From the NCBI RefSeq assembly GCF_004348535.1, contig NZ_SMJX01000015.1, positions 1 to 55,387 of the forward strand: a stretch of DNA of 55,387 nucleotides. Direction: 5' to 3'. A program made the position numbers and the translations under genes. Source of the DNA: Actinomadura sp. KC216. GTDB taxonomy: Bacteria; Actinomycetota; Actinomycetes; Streptosporangiales; Streptosporangiaceae. The notes below the pieces were generated by a model that was not told where the DNA came from, ran no database searches, and saw nothing but the letters and a program-made list of their open reading frames with translations. Of the stretch, positions 8,928 to 17,918 are shown piece by piece (the stretch's first letter is position 1; each line of letters opens with the position of its first letter).

Positions 8928-9257
8928 CTAGTGCGCGGCCTCGTACTGCTCGATCACATTGGCGGGGATACGGCCCCGCTCATTGACCTTGATGCCGCGG
9001 CTCTTCGCCCACTCGCGAATCTCGGCGGACCGTTCGCGGCTGCCCGCGGTGCGGGCCGCGCGGCCGCCCCGGCCGGCGGGCTTGCGCGCCTTGCGGGCAC
9101 CGGCCACGAACGGCTCCAGGCCGTTGCGCAGCTTGCTGGCGTTCTTCTTGCTCAGGTCGATCTCGTATGCGGTGCCATCGATGGAAAAGCTGACGGTCTC
9201 GTCAGCCTCGCCGCCGTCGATGTCATCCACGAGAAGGACTTCGACCTTCTGTGCCAT
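8928..9257 (-). CDS. lsr2: Lsr2 nucleoid-associated xenogeneic silencer, canonical copy
   Basis: The 109-aa protein has the classical Lsr2 layout: an N-terminal dimerisation domain with DDIDGGEADETVSF and YEIDLSKKNASKL, a basic linker rich in Arg/Lys/Gly, and a C-terminal DNA-binding domain with REWAKSRGIKVNERGRIP. The RGR tripeptide is the AT-hook-like minor-groove reader that recognises AT-rich foreign DNA. A GAGGGAG ribosome-binding site precedes the ATG. It follows a second lsr2 paralogue by only 20 bases and is probably co-transcribed with it. Confidence 0.95.
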   Translation of the reverse strand: MAQKVEVLLVDDIDGGEADETVSFSIDGTAYEIDLSKKNASKLRNGLEPFVAGARKARKPAGRGGRAARTAGSRERSAEIREWAKSRGIKVNERGRIPANVIEQYEAAH

Positions 9258-9277
9258 GCGGGGACTCCCTCTTCTTG

Positions 9278-9634
9278 CTATGCGTCCGGCCTCGCGTCCG
9301 GATGTGCGTCGATGAATGCAGCATAGACCTCATCCGATATCTTGCCACGTTCAGAGACTTCGATGTTACTTCGCAATGCCCACGCGCGGACATCGCCGTT
9401 CGTGTAGCCCTTGATCTTCGCGGTGCGGGACTTGCGGCCCTTCCCGGCGGGCTTCACCTCGGCGGCGTTCTCGATGAAGGGCGCGAGCGCGTCCAGCATC
9501 TCGTTCAGGCGCTTGAAGTTGTCGTCGCTCAAGTCGATCGTGAACGTCCGGCCCAGGACTTCGAAGTCCCGCTTTGCGACATCGGCCCCTTCGGAGCCGT
9601 CGATGTCGTCCACCCGAATGACCTTCTCGGCCAT
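9278..9634 (-). CDS. Divergent Lsr2 paralogue (RGK variant)
   Basis: The 118-aa protein keeps the Lsr2 fold: DDIDGSEGADVAKRDF and FTIDLSDDNFKRLNEML in the oligomerisation domain and VRAWALRSNIEVSERGKIS in the DNA-binding domain. The AT-hook core is RGK instead of RGR, the linker is shorter, and there is an extra PDARPDA tail. It is the promoter-proximal gene of a two-lsr2 operon. Heteromers with the canonical copy or altered sequence preference are possible, but these are inferences. Confidence 0.9.
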   Translation of the reverse strand: MAEKVIRVDDIDGSEGADVAKRDFEVLGRTFTIDLSDDNFKRLNEMLDALAPFIENAAEVKPAGKGRKSRTAKIKGYTNGDVRAWALRSNIEVSERGKISDEVYAAFIDAHPDARPDA

Positions 9635-9796
9635 GTGTACTCAGTGTTCCTTCCCCTCGCCTGCGCGGCGCCCCCGACCGTAGCGGATCAAGGTGCCGGG
9701 CGGTGCGCCGGGACGCGCCGTGGCAGGTGGAACCGCCGGTAGGCGGCACGCGCGTGTCGCGCCGGGGGCGTCTCGACCAAGTTCCGGTCAAAGGGT

Positions 9797-9820
9797 GCAT
9801 GTCCGGTCGATCGGGGGGTA
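9797..9820 (+). promoter_or_regulatory. Candidate sigma-B-type promoter of the catalase gene
   Basis: GCAT (9797-9800) is followed after 15 bases by GGGTA (9816-9820). This fits the general-stress sigma pattern GNNT-N14-16-GGGTA, except that the following base is G, not a pyrimidine. It sits about 70 bases before katE, and large-subunit catalases are often under such control. Support is by pattern only. Confidence 0.4.
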
Positions 9821-9888
9821 GCGGGCACCAGCAGTGACAGCAGCGCCGGCATCAGCACCGGGCCAATTCGCCGAGAAGGAGCCGAAAC

Positions 9889-11985
9889 ATGGTCGACCCC
9901 GCCGACCGGGAGGACCGGAAGCAGGAGCAGCTGGAGCACCGGCGGGTGAGCCCTGAAGGCGCGCGGCTCACCACCGATCAGGGAATCAGGGTCGACGACA
10001 CCGACAACTCGCTGTCGGCGGGCGAACGCGGCCCGTCCCTGATGGACGACTTCCATCTCCGTGAGAAAATCACCCATTTCGACCACGAGCGGATCCCGGA
10101 ACGGGTCGTGCACGCGCGCGGCGCGGGCGCCTACGGCCATTTCCGGCTGCACGAGTCGCTCGCGGCCTACACCACCGCCGAATTCCTGTGCGACACGTCG
10201 CTGACGACGCCGGTTTTCGTGCGGTTCTCGACGGTCGCCGGATCGCGCGGTTCGGCCGACACCGTCCGGGACGTCCGCGGCTTCGCGACGAAGTTCTACA
10301 CCCGGCAGGGCAACTTCGACCTCGTCGGGAACAACATGCCCGTTTTCTTCATCCAGGACGGCATCAAGTTCCCCGACTTCGTGCACGCGGTGAAGCCCGA
10401 GCCGCCGAACGAGATCCCGCAGGCGTCGTCCGCGCACGACACCCTCTGGGACTTCGTCCAACTGCAGCCCGAGACCATGCACATGATGATGTGGCTGATG
10501 TCGGACCGGGCGCTTCCGCGCAGTTTCGCGATGATGCAGGGATTCGGCGTCCACACGTTCCGGCTCGTCAACGCCGAGGGGCGGCCGACGTTCGTGAAGT
10601 TCCACTGGAAGCCGCGGCTCGGCACCCACTCGCTCGCCTGGGACGAGACGCAGAAGATCGCCGGCAAGGACCCCGACTTCAACCGCCGCGATCTCTGGGA
10701 CCGGATCGCCGCCGGAGACTTCCCCGAATACGAGTTCGGGGTGCAGCTCGTCGCGGCCGAGGACGAGCACAGGTTCGGGTTCGACCTGCTCGACCCGACC
10801 AAGATCATCCCGGAGGAGGAGGTCCCGGTGCGGCCGGTCGGCACGCTGACCCTGGACCGCAACCCCGACAACTTCTTCGCCGAGACCGAGCAGGTCGCCT
10901 TCCACATCGCCAACGTCGTGCCCGGCATCGACTTCACCAACGACCCGCTGCTCCAGGCGCGGCTGTTCTCCTACCTGGACACGCAGCTGATCCGGCTCGG
11001 CGGGCCGAACTTCCCGCAGATCCCCGTCAACCGGCCGGTCGCCGACGTCCGCAACCACCACCGCGACGGCTACCACCAGATGGACGTCCACCAGGGGCAG
11101 GCGAGCTACCACAAGAACACGCTGTCGGGCGGCTGCCCGGTCGTCGGCGGCGAGGGCTCCTTCACCCACTACGAGGAGCGGGTGGACGGCTCCAAGATCC
11201 GCAAACGGAGCGACAGCTTCGAGGACCACTACTCCCAGGCGACGCTGTTCTGGAACAGCATGACCGACTGGGAGAAGGAGCACATCGTCGGAGCGTTCCG
11301 GTTCGAGCTGGGCAAATGCGAGCACAAGCACGTCCGCGAGGGCGTCGTCGAGCAGCTCAACCACGTCGACCACGACCTGGCCCGCCAGGTCGCGGACGGC
11401 GTCGGGGTCGAGCCGCCGAAGGCGCCGGCGTCGGCCAACCACGGGCGCAGCTCGCCCGCGCTGAGCCAGGCGAACGCGCCGGGCTCCGTCCAGGGCCGCA
11501 AGATCGCGATCCTGGCGGCGGACGGCGTCGACTCGGCGGCCGTCGCCGCGGTCGGCGGCGCGCTCAAGGACGCGGGCGCGATCTGCGAGATCCTCGCCGC
11601 GAAGGACGGGTTCGTCCAGGCGGCCAACGGGGGCCAAGTCGAGGTCACCCGGGCGATGCCGACCATGGCGTCCGTCCTGTACGACGCGGTGCTGGTGCCC
11701 GGCGGCGAGGAGAGCGTCCGGACGCTCGCGCAGGACGGCGACGCCGTCCACTTCGTCGCGGAGGCGTTCGTGCACTGCAAGGCGATCGGCGCCCTCGACG
11801 CGGGCATCGGCCTGCTGGAGCGCGCCGGGCTCACGGGCGTGGAGTTCGCCGGTGGCGACACGGCGGTCAGCGACACGGGCGTCGTCACGGGCCGCGGGCC
11901 GGGCGGCGACTTCTCCGCCAAGCTGATCGACGCGGTGAAGGCCCACCGGCACTGGACGCGCGCCAAGTCGCACGTGCCCGCCTGA
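9889..11985 (+). CDS. katE: Large-subunit catalase with C-terminal DJ-1/PfpI domain
   Basis: The 698-aa length is typical of clade 2 HPII-type catalases. The haem-catalase core (residues ~20-510) shows the distal His in RVVHARGAG, the Asn in VGNNMPVFF and the proximal haem-ligand Tyr in LFSYLDTQLIRLG. A class I amidotransferase-like (DJ-1/PfpI) domain (~535-690, starting KIAILAADGVD) follows. It decomposes hydrogen peroxide in the cytoplasm. GAAGGAG lies a few bases before the ATG. A sigma-B-like element upstream suggests stress or stationary-phase expression. Confidence 0.95.
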   Translation: MVDPADREDRKQEQLEHRRVSPEGARLTTDQGIRVDDTDNSLSAGERGPSLMDDFHLREKITHFDHERIPERVVHARGAGAYGHFRLHESLAAYTTAEFLCDTSLTTPVFVRFSTVAGSRGSADTVRDVRGFATKFYTRQGNFDLVGNNMPVFFIQDGIKFPDFVHAVKPEPPNEIPQASSAHDTLWDFVQLQPETMHMMMWLMSDRALPRSFAMMQGFGVHTFRLVNAEGRPTFVKFHWKPRLGTHSLAWDETQKIAGKDPDFNRRDLWDRIAAGDFPEYEFGVQLVAAEDEHRFGFDLLDPTKIIPEEEVPVRPVGTLTLDRNPDNFFAETEQVAFHIANVVPGIDFTNDPLLQARLFSYLDTQLIRLGGPNFPQIPVNRPVADVRNHHRDGYHQMDVHQGQASYHKNTLSGGCPVVGGEGSFTHYEERVDGSKIRKRSDSFEDHYSQATLFWNSMTDWEKEHIVGAFRFELGKCEHKHVREGVVEQLNHVDHDLARQVADGVGVEPPKAPASANHGRSSPALSQANAPGSVQGRKIAILAADGVDSAAVAAVGGALKDAGAICEILAAKDGFVQAANGGQVEVTRAMPTMASVLYDAVLVPGGEESVRTLAQDGDAVHFVAEAFVHCKAIGALDAGIGLLERAGLTGVEFAGGDTAVSDTGVVTGRGPGGDFSAKLIDAVKAHRHWTRAKSHVPA

Positions 11986-12030
11986 CGCCCGGCGGGGGCC
12001 AGGCGGGGGCGGTGGGAGAGTTCGGGGCCG

Positions 12031-12417
12031 TCAGGCCAGGCCCAGCTCGCGCTTGACGGCCTCGAACTCGACCGCCATCGCCTCCGACAGCGCCAGCGCG
12101 CCCGACAGCGGCCGGACCATGACGCAGAACTCGTCGATCAGCCCGTCGTCGTCATGGTGGAGGAAGTCGCAGCCGTGGAGTTCCCTGTCGCCGACCCGCG
12201 CCTTGAAGACCAGCGCGTGGTCGCGCCCGCCGCCGATCTCCCGGACGTAGCGGAAGTCGGTGAGCACCCGCGTCACCGCGCGCAGGATCGCCGAGACCGC
12301 CGCGCGTCCCTGGTACGGCGCGTACGCGACCGGGCTGAGGAACGTGACGTCCTCGGCCAGCAGCGCCGGGAGGGCGGCGAGGTCGCCCTTCTCGATGGCC
12401 GCGCGGAACGGGTGCAT
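12031..12417 (-). CDS. NTF2-like (SnoaL-type) small protein
   Basis: The 128-aa protein begins MHPFRAAIEKGDLAALPALL, reads through LSPVAYAPYQGRAAVSAIL and contains HGCDFLHHDDDGLIDEFCVMVRPL, the pattern of the cone-shaped NTF2/SnoaL fold. These proteins are often polyketide cyclases, isomerases or steroid-binding relatives, and many have no known role. The start is set at 12417 because GGAGGT lies seven bases upstream. The ATG at 12432 reads through that very site and is less likely. It is convergent with katE. Confidence 0.8.
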   Translation of the reverse strand: MHPFRAAIEKGDLAALPALLAEDVTFLSPVAYAPYQGRAAVSAILRAVTRVLTDFRYVREIGGGRDHALVFKARVGDRELHGCDFLHHDDDGLIDEFCVMVRPLSGALALSEAMAVEFEAVKRELGLA

Positions 12418-12529
12418 CGGGCCCACCTCCATGCTCGCCCGGGGAGTCGCGGGCAAGCCTAGAGGCAGCGGACCCGATCCGCGATCAAGGGCGGTTCAGG
12501 CGGACGCGCGGTTCAGGGGCGAGCGCGGT

Positions 12530-13720
12530 TCAGGCGGTCTCGGGCTGGAGCAGCACCTTGATCGCCCCGTCCTGCTTCTTCTGGAAGATCTCGTAGGCGA
12601 GCGGTGCCTTCTCCAGCGGCCAGCGGTGCGTCGCGAGGTCCATCACGCCGAGCGGGTCGGCGTCGTCGGACACCAGCGGCAGCAGGTCGTCGATCCACCG
12701 CTTGACGTGCGCCTGGCCCATCCGGAGCGCGATGCCCTTGTCGAACATCCGCAGCATCGGCAGCGGGTCGGTCATGCCGCCGTAGACGCCGATGATCGAG
12801 ATCGTCCCGCCGCGCCGGACGATCTCGATCGCCATGGCGAGCGCGGCGAGCCGGTCGACGCCGAACCGCGACATCAGCGGCGCGGCGGCGCCGCCCGGGA
12901 GCAGCCCGGCGAGGGTCTGCGCGAACTTGGCGCCGGGCGAGCCGTGCGCCTCCATCCCGACCGCCTCGATCACCGAGTCGGGGCCGCGGCCGCCGGTGAT
13001 CTGCCGGACCGCGTCCGGGACGTCGTCGGCGCCGTCGGCGTCGATCACCTCGATGCCGTGCCGCCGCGCCATCTCCAGCCGCTCCGGCACGAAGTCGATC
13101 GCGATCACGCGGTGGCCGTGATGGCGGGCGATGCGGGCCGCCATCTGCCCGATGGGCCCGAGGCCGAGCACGGCGACCGTCCCGCCCTCCGGGACATCGG
13201 CCCACTCGACGGCCTGCCACGCGGTCGGCAGCACGTCGGACAGGTACACGAACCGCTCGTCCGGCGGGCCCTCCGGCACCCTGATCGGCCCGAAGTGGGC
13301 CTGCGGGACGCGCAGGTACTCCGCCTGCCCGCCCGGGACCTGCCCGTACAGCCTGGTGTAGCCGAACAGCGCGGCGCCCATCCCCTCGTCGCGGACCTGC
13401 GTGGTCTCGCACTGGGCGTACAGCCGCATCTCGCACATGTGGCAGCGGCCGCACGAGATGTTGAACGGGATGACCACGCGGTCGCCGGGCTTGACGTGGG
13501 CGACGTCGGCGCCGGTCTCCTCGACGATCCCCATCGGCTCGTGGCCGAGGACGTCGCCCTCGCTCATGAACGGCCCGAGCACCTCGTACAGGTGCAGGTC
13601 CGAGCCGCAGATCCCGGACGAGGTCACCCTGATGATCGCGTCGTCCGGCTCCTTGAGCTCGGGGTCGGGCACCTGCTCGACGCGGACGTCGCGCTTGCCG
13701 TGCCAGGTGACAGCCTTCAT
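12530..13720 (-). CDS. Zinc-dependent alcohol dehydrogenase, formaldehyde-dehydrogenase-like
   Basis: The 396-aa medium-chain dehydrogenase has the catalytic-zinc region GICGSDLHLYE and GHEPMGIVEE, the structural-zinc cluster CGRCHMCEMRLYAQC, and a Rossmann motif GLGPIGQM for NAD. The length and the insertion after the structural zinc match the glutathione-independent formaldehyde dehydrogenase/threonine-dehydrogenase-like branch. The substrate is not determined by these motifs. It lies just upstream of, and on the same strand as, the NTF2-like gene, with about 110 bases between. Confidence 0.9.
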   Translation of the reverse strand: MKAVTWHGKRDVRVEQVPDPELKEPDDAIIRVTSSGICGSDLHLYEVLGPFMSEGDVLGHEPMGIVEETGADVAHVKPGDRVVIPFNISCGRCHMCEMRLYAQCETTQVRDEGMGAALFGYTRLYGQVPGGQAEYLRVPQAHFGPIRVPEGPPDERFVYLSDVLPTAWQAVEWADVPEGGTVAVLGLGPIGQMAARIARHHGHRVIAIDFVPERLEMARRHGIEVIDADGADDVPDAVRQITGGRGPDSVIEAVGMEAHGSPGAKFAQTLAGLLPGGAAAPLMSRFGVDRLAALAMAIEIVRRGGTISIIGVYGGMTDPLPMLRMFDKGIALRMGQAHVKRWIDDLLPLVSDDADPLGVMDLATHRWPLEKAPLAYEIFQKKQDGAIKVLLQPETA

Positions 13721-13745
13721 CGTGTCCTCCAGGAATGGGTGCGGA

Positions 13746-14198
13746 TCAGCGGGCGTAGGTGCCGACCAGGGTCGCCGAGGCGAGCACGTCGTCCTTCAGG
13801 GACGCGCGCAGGTCGTCCATCGAGAACCCGGACGTCAGCCCGGACGGCCCGCGCAGCGCGTAGAGGGTGAAGACGTAGCGGTGCGGCGGGTCGCCGGGCG
13901 GCGGGTGCGGGCCGCCGTAGCCGTTGTCGCCGTAGCCGTTGCGGCCGCGGGCGATGCGCGGGGGCTCCTCGCCCGCCGCGAGCCCGTCGCGCTCGGGCGG
14001 GATGCCGCCGAGCATCCAGTGCACGAACGTGCCGCCGGGCGCGTCCGGGTCCTCGCACGTCAGCGCGAGCTCCAGGCACGCGGCCGGCACCCCCGACCAG
14101 CGCAGCTCGGGGGAGAGGTCGCCCGACTCGTGCGAGTACGCCGGCGGGATCGGATCGTGGTCGGCGAACGCGGGGCTCCGCAGCGATATCTCCTCCAT
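13746..14198 (-). CDS. YbhB/YbcL family (PEBP, Raf-kinase-inhibitor-like) protein
   Basis: The 150-aa PEBP-fold protein has ELRWSGVP, ALTCEDPDAPGGTFVHWML and the GYGGPHPPPGDPPHRYVF phosphate-binding region. Bacterial members bind phospho-ligands, but their physiological role is unclear. The start at 14198 follows GAGGGGACC. The frame extends further upstream only as antisense to ctaD. It lies 25 bases before the alcohol dehydrogenase on the same strand, so the two may share a transcript. Confidence 0.9.
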   Translation of the reverse strand: MEEISLRSPAFADHDPIPPAYSHESGDLSPELRWSGVPAACLELALTCEDPDAPGGTFVHWMLGGIPPERDGLAAGEEPPRIARGRNGYGDNGYGGPHPPPGDPPHRYVFTLYALRGPSGLTSGFSMDDLRASLKDDVLASATLVGTYAR

Positions 14199-14282
14199 GG
14201 TCCCCTCGTGCCCGATGACGGCGTTTGAAACGGGGCTGTCGCGGCATGTGCCCGGTGGGCTCGGACGAGGAGGGGAGGCCGG

Positions 14283-15926
14283 ATGACCGCCGTGCGGGGC
14301 AGGGACGACACCAGCGTCGCCGACGCGCTCGCGCGGCACCGCAAGGGCACAAGGATCGGCCACGTCCTCGCGACGACCGACCACAAGATGGTCGGCTACC
14401 TGTACCTGACGACCTCGTTCGCGATGTTCCTGATCGCCGGGCTGATGGCGATGCTGATGCGCGCCGAGCTGCTGGAGCCCGGCCGGCAGGTGATGAGCAA
14501 CCAGCAGTACAACGAGCTGTTCACCATCCACGGCACGATCATGATGCTGCTGTTCGCGACGCCGCTGTTCCTCGGGTTCGCGAACGTGATCGTCCCGCTA
14601 CAGATCGGCGCGCCCGACGTGGCGTTCCCGCGGCTGAACACGCTCACCTACTACCTGTTCCTGTTCGGGTCGCTGACCGTCCTGTCCGGGTTCCTGATGC
14701 CGGGCGGCGCGGCGGCGTTCGGCTGGTTCGCCTACGCGCCGCTGACGTCGGAGACGTTCTCGCCCGGCCGCGGCGCCGACCTGTGGATCATGGGGCTGAT
14801 CGTCTCCGGGGTCGGCACGACGCTGACCGCGGTCAACCTGATCACCACGATCATCGGGATGCGCGCCCCCGGCATGGTGATGTTCCGGATGCCGATCTTC
14901 TGCTGGAACACGCTGCTCACCGGCCTGATGGTGATCATCGCGTTCCCGGTGCTGGCCGCGGCGCTGTTCGCGTTGGAGGCCGACCGCAGGCTCGGCGCGC
15001 ACATCTACGACGGCGCGCACGGCGGCGGGCTGCTGTGGCAGCACCTGTTCTGGTTCTTCGGCCATCCCGAGGTCTACATCGTGGCGCTGCCGTTCTTCGG
15101 CATCATCACCGAGATCATCCCGGTGTTCGCGCGCAAGCCGCTATTCGGCTACCTCGGCATGGTCGCCGCCACGATCGCGATCACCGGCCTGTCGATGACG
15201 GTGTGGGCGCACCACATGTTCGCCACCGGTCAGGTGCTGCTGCCGTTCTTCTCGATCACCTCGTTCATGATCGCCGTCCCGACCGGGATCAAGTTCTTCA
15301 ACTGGGTCGGGACGCTCTGGAAGGGGCATCTGACGTTCGAGACGCCGATGCTGTTCGCGCTGGGGTTCCTGACGACGTTCCTGTTCGGCGGGCTGACCGG
15401 CGTGATCCTGGCGTCCCCGGCGATGGACTTCCACCTCACCGACTCGTTCTTCGTCATCGGGCACCTGCACTACGTGCTGTTCGGCACCGTCGTGTTCGCC
15501 ATGTTCGGCGGGTTCTACTTCTGGTGGCCGAAGATGACCGGCCGGATGCTGGACGAGACCTGGGGCAAGATCCACTTCTGGTCGCTGTTCGTGGGCTTCC
15601 ACACGACGTTCCTCGTCCAGCACTGGCTCGGCGCGGAGGGCATGCCGCGCCGCTACGCCGACTACCCCGAGCAGTTCGCGACGCTGAACTTCATCTCGTC
15701 GGTCGGGTCGTTCGTGCTGGGCGCGTCGACGTTCGCGTTCCTGTGGAACGTGCTGCGCACCTGGCGGCGCGGCGAGAAGGTCGGCGTGGACGACCCGTGG
15801 GGGACCGGCGGCTCGCTGGAGTGGGCGACGTCCTGCCCGCCGCCGCGGCACAACTTCACCACGATGCCGCGGATCCGCTCGATCCGTCCCGCGTTCGACT
15901 TGCGCTACCCGCCGAAGGACGCGTGA
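14283..15926 (+). CDS. ctaD: Cytochrome c oxidase subunit I, aa3 type
   Basis: The 547-aa polytopic protein has the haem-copper oxidase signature: the [10 protein letters not shown] region with the CuB/Tyr motif, the HH pair in VWAHHMF for CuB, and the HLHY haem ligand segment (GHLHYVLFG). About twelve membrane spans are evident. It couples cytochrome c oxidation to proton pumping. GAGGAGGGGAGG precedes the ATG. Subunits II and III are not adjacent; instead a convergent qcrB lies one base away. This suggests a second, isolated copy that shares partners with the main operon elsewhere, which is inference. Confidence 0.95.
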   Translation: MTAVRGRDDTSVADALARHRKGTRIGHVLATTDHKMVGYLYLTTSFAMFLIAGLMAMLMRAELLEPGRQVMSNQQYNELFTIHGTIMMLLFATPLFLGFANVIVPLQIGAPDVAFPRLNTLTYYLFLFGSLTVLSGFLMPGGAAAFGWFAYAPLTSETFSPGRGADLWIMGLIVSGVGTTLTAVNLITTIIGMRAPGMVMFRMPIFCWNTLLTGLMVIIAFPVLAAALFALEADRRLGAHIYDGAHGGGLLWQHLFWFFGHPEVYIVALPFFGIITEIIPVFARKPLFGYLGMVAATIAITGLSMTVWAHHMFATGQVLLPFFSITSFMIAVPTGIKFFNWVGTLWKGHLTFETPMLFALGFLTTFLFGGLTGVILASPAMDFHLTDSFFVIGHLHYVLFGTVVFAMFGGFYFWWPKMTGRMLDETWGKIHFWSLFVGFHTTFLVQHWLGAEGMPRRYADYPEQFATLNFISSVGSFVLGASTFAFLWNVLRTWRRGEKVGVDDPWGTGGSLEWATSCPPPRHNFTTMPRIRSIRPAFDLRYPPKDA

Positions 15927-15927
15927 C

Positions 15928-17559
15928 CTACTCGCCTTCGCCGTCCCGGCGCTGCCCGCCCTGGCGGAGGTCGCCCTGGCCGCCGCCGTGCGACTCGCTC
16001 TGGTAGTTGAGGTAGAAGCGGTTGACGCGCGTCCGGACCTGCGTGCGCGCGCGGTCCGGCGTCGGCAGCGGGATGAGGTGGTGCGGGTAGGGCGCGACGA
16101 GCTCGCCCGGCTGCCGGGCCCGCAGAAGGGCCTCCTGCTCGTCCGACGGCCGCTCATGCCGCTCGTGGAACCCGCCCTCGGGGCTCAGCCTGATCAGCCC
16201 GCTCTCCACGCCCTCCACGCGCTGCTGGAGGTCGCGGCGCTGCAGGCTCAGGCAGACCCGCCGGGTGACGGTGAACGCCAGGAGCGGCGCGACGAAGAAG
16301 CCCACGCGGAAGAACCACGTCGTCCAGAACAGCGGGATGCCGAACACGTACGCGAGGACGTCGTTGCCGCCCGCCGCCCACAGGTTGCCGTACCAGGCGA
16401 TGGCCGCCGCGCCGATCGCCGTCCGGGTCGCGGCGTTGCGCGGCCGGTCGAGGAGGTGGTGGAGGCGCTCGTCTCCCGTCGCCCAGCGCTCCACGAACGG
16501 GTACATCGCGATGAGCGTGAGGAACACCCCCGGCAGGACGACGGCGGGCAGCAGCACGTTCCACGAGACCGTGTGCCCGAACACGGTCGTCGACAGCGGC
16601 GGCATGATCCGCAGCGCGCCTTCGAGGAAGCCGACGTACCAGTCGGGCTGCGAGCCGACCGAGACCTGGTCCGGCTCGTACGGCCCGTACAGCCAGATCG
16701 GGTTGATCTGCGCGAACGCCGCCAGCCCGGCCAGGACGCCGAACACGTAGAGGAAGTACGCGGCGCTCTGCACGGCGAAGTTCGGGAACGTCGGCTCGCC
16801 GGTCACCGACCGCTCGCGCCGTCCGCGGCCCGGCCAGATCGTGTGCGTCTGATGCCAGAGGATCATCAGGTGCGCGGTGATGAGCGCGAGCAGCAGCCCC
16901 GGGATGAGCAGGATGTGGACGGTGAACAGCCGCGGCAGGAACGTCTCGCTCGCCGGGAACTCGCCGCCGAACACCCACAGGCTCAGGTACGTCCCGGCGA
17001 GCGGGATCGACATCACGATGCCCTGCATGATCCGCAGCCCGGTGCCGGACAGCAGGTCGTCCGGAAGCGAGTACCCGGCGAACCCCTCGGCCATCGCCAG
17101 CGCGAACAGCGTCACGCCGATCAGCCAGTTGACCTCGCGCGGCTTGCGGAACGCGCCGGTGAAGAAGATCCGCATCAGATGGATCGTGATCGCCGCGAGG
17201 AAGACGATCGCCCCCCAGTGGTGGATCTGCCGCATCAGCAGCCCGCCCCGCACGTCGAACGAGATGTGCAGCGTGGACGCGTACGCCTCGCTCATCGTGA
17301 GCCCGTTCAGCGGCGTGTAGGAGCCGTCGTAGACGACCGTGGCACCGGACGGCTTGAAGAACAGCGTCAGGTACACGCCGGTGATCAGCAGGACGATGAA
17401 CGAGTACAGCGCGATCTCGCCCAGCAGGAACGACCAGTGCTTCGGGAACGCCTTCCCGATGTTGCGGTGCAGGAACTCCGTGGAGCCGAGCCGGTCGTTG
17501 ACGCCCCACGCGAGCCTTCCGAGTCTCTCGGCCTTCGCGCCGCCCTTCCGACCCGCCAT
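15928..17559 (-). CDS. qcrB: Cytochrome b subunit of the bc1 complex
   Basis: The 543-aa protein is a long actinobacterial QcrB. It has the haem-binding HISFDVRGG/MRQIHHWGA segment, a second histidine pair in HILLIPGLLLALITAHLMILWHQ, and the PEW-equivalent PDWYVGFLEGALR. The C-terminal extension is charged. It normally works with QcrA and QcrC in a bcc-aa3 supercomplex, but those genes are absent here. It is convergent with ctaD with one base between the stops. GGGGAGAAAG precedes the start. Confidence 0.95.
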   Translation of the reverse strand: MAGRKGGAKAERLGRLAWGVNDRLGSTEFLHRNIGKAFPKHWSFLLGEIALYSFIVLLITGVYLTLFFKPSGATVVYDGSYTPLNGLTMSEAYASTLHISFDVRGGLLMRQIHHWGAIVFLAAITIHLMRIFFTGAFRKPREVNWLIGVTLFALAMAEGFAGYSLPDDLLSGTGLRIMQGIVMSIPLAGTYLSLWVFGGEFPASETFLPRLFTVHILLIPGLLLALITAHLMILWHQTHTIWPGRGRRERSVTGEPTFPNFAVQSAAYFLYVFGVLAGLAAFAQINPIWLYGPYEPDQVSVGSQPDWYVGFLEGALRIMPPLSTTVFGHTVSWNVLLPAVVLPGVFLTLIAMYPFVERWATGDERLHHLLDRPRNAATRTAIGAAAIAWYGNLWAAGGNDVLAYVFGIPLFWTTWFFRVGFFVAPLLAFTVTRRVCLSLQRRDLQQRVEGVESGLIRLSPEGGFHERHERPSDEQEALLRARQPGELVAPYPHHLIPLPTPDRARTQVRTRVNRFYLNYQSESHGGGQGDLRQGGQRRDGEGE

Positions 17560-17765
17560 CGAGCTTTCTCCCCTGGCCCAGCACCGGTTCCGCAGGGCGG
17601 GTACCCGAGGCCGGATAGGGCAAACGCGAGACTAAGTGCCAAGAAAGCGGCACCGGAAACCACTGCGCCATTCACTGTGGCCTTTCCGTGCCCGGCCGAG
17701 CGGGGCACGGCATTGGGGTGAATCGTCCGATTGGGGGGTGTACGTCCGGCTGAGATATCGCTAAC

Positions 17766-17784
17766 TTAGGCGAGGCTAACCTAA
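17766..17784. promoter_or_regulatory. Iron box 1 (IdeR/DmdR-type)
   Basis: TTAGGCGAGGCTAACCTAA matches the actinobacterial iron-box consensus TTAGGTTAGGCTAACCTAA at 17 of 19 positions. Fe-loaded IdeR/DmdR1 bound here would repress the siderophore locus downstream. Confidence 0.85.
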
Positions 17785-17800
17785 TGGCGAGGAGGTCGGG

Positions 17801-17887
17801 ATGGTGCTGCCGGAGAGCGGGCCAGGCGCGACCTTGGGAGCCACCGTGGCCGCGTTCGGCGTTGATCTCCAGATGATATTAGGTTAG
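17801..17887 (+). CDS. Candidate 28-codon leader ORF between the iron boxes
   Basis: An ATG at 17801 follows a strong GAGGAGG and opens a 28-codon frame (MVLPESGPGATLG..., ending in a stop inside iron box 2). No family is recognised. It might be a translated leader or a chance frame. The good ribosome-binding site and its position between the two operators make it worth recording. Confidence 0.35.
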   Translation: MVLPESGPGATLGATVAAFGVDLQMILG

Positions 17888-17897
17888 CCTAACCTAA
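17879..17897. promoter_or_regulatory. Iron box 2 (perfect palindrome)
   Basis: TTAGGTTAGCCTAACCTAA is a perfect 9+1+9 palindrome and identical to the consensus apart from the complement at the centre base. It lies 22 bases before the first GTG of the siderophore gene chain and is the most likely operator for iron-dependent repression. Confidence 0.92.
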
Positions 17898-17918
17898 ATT
17901 ACAGGAAGGAAGCTCCCC

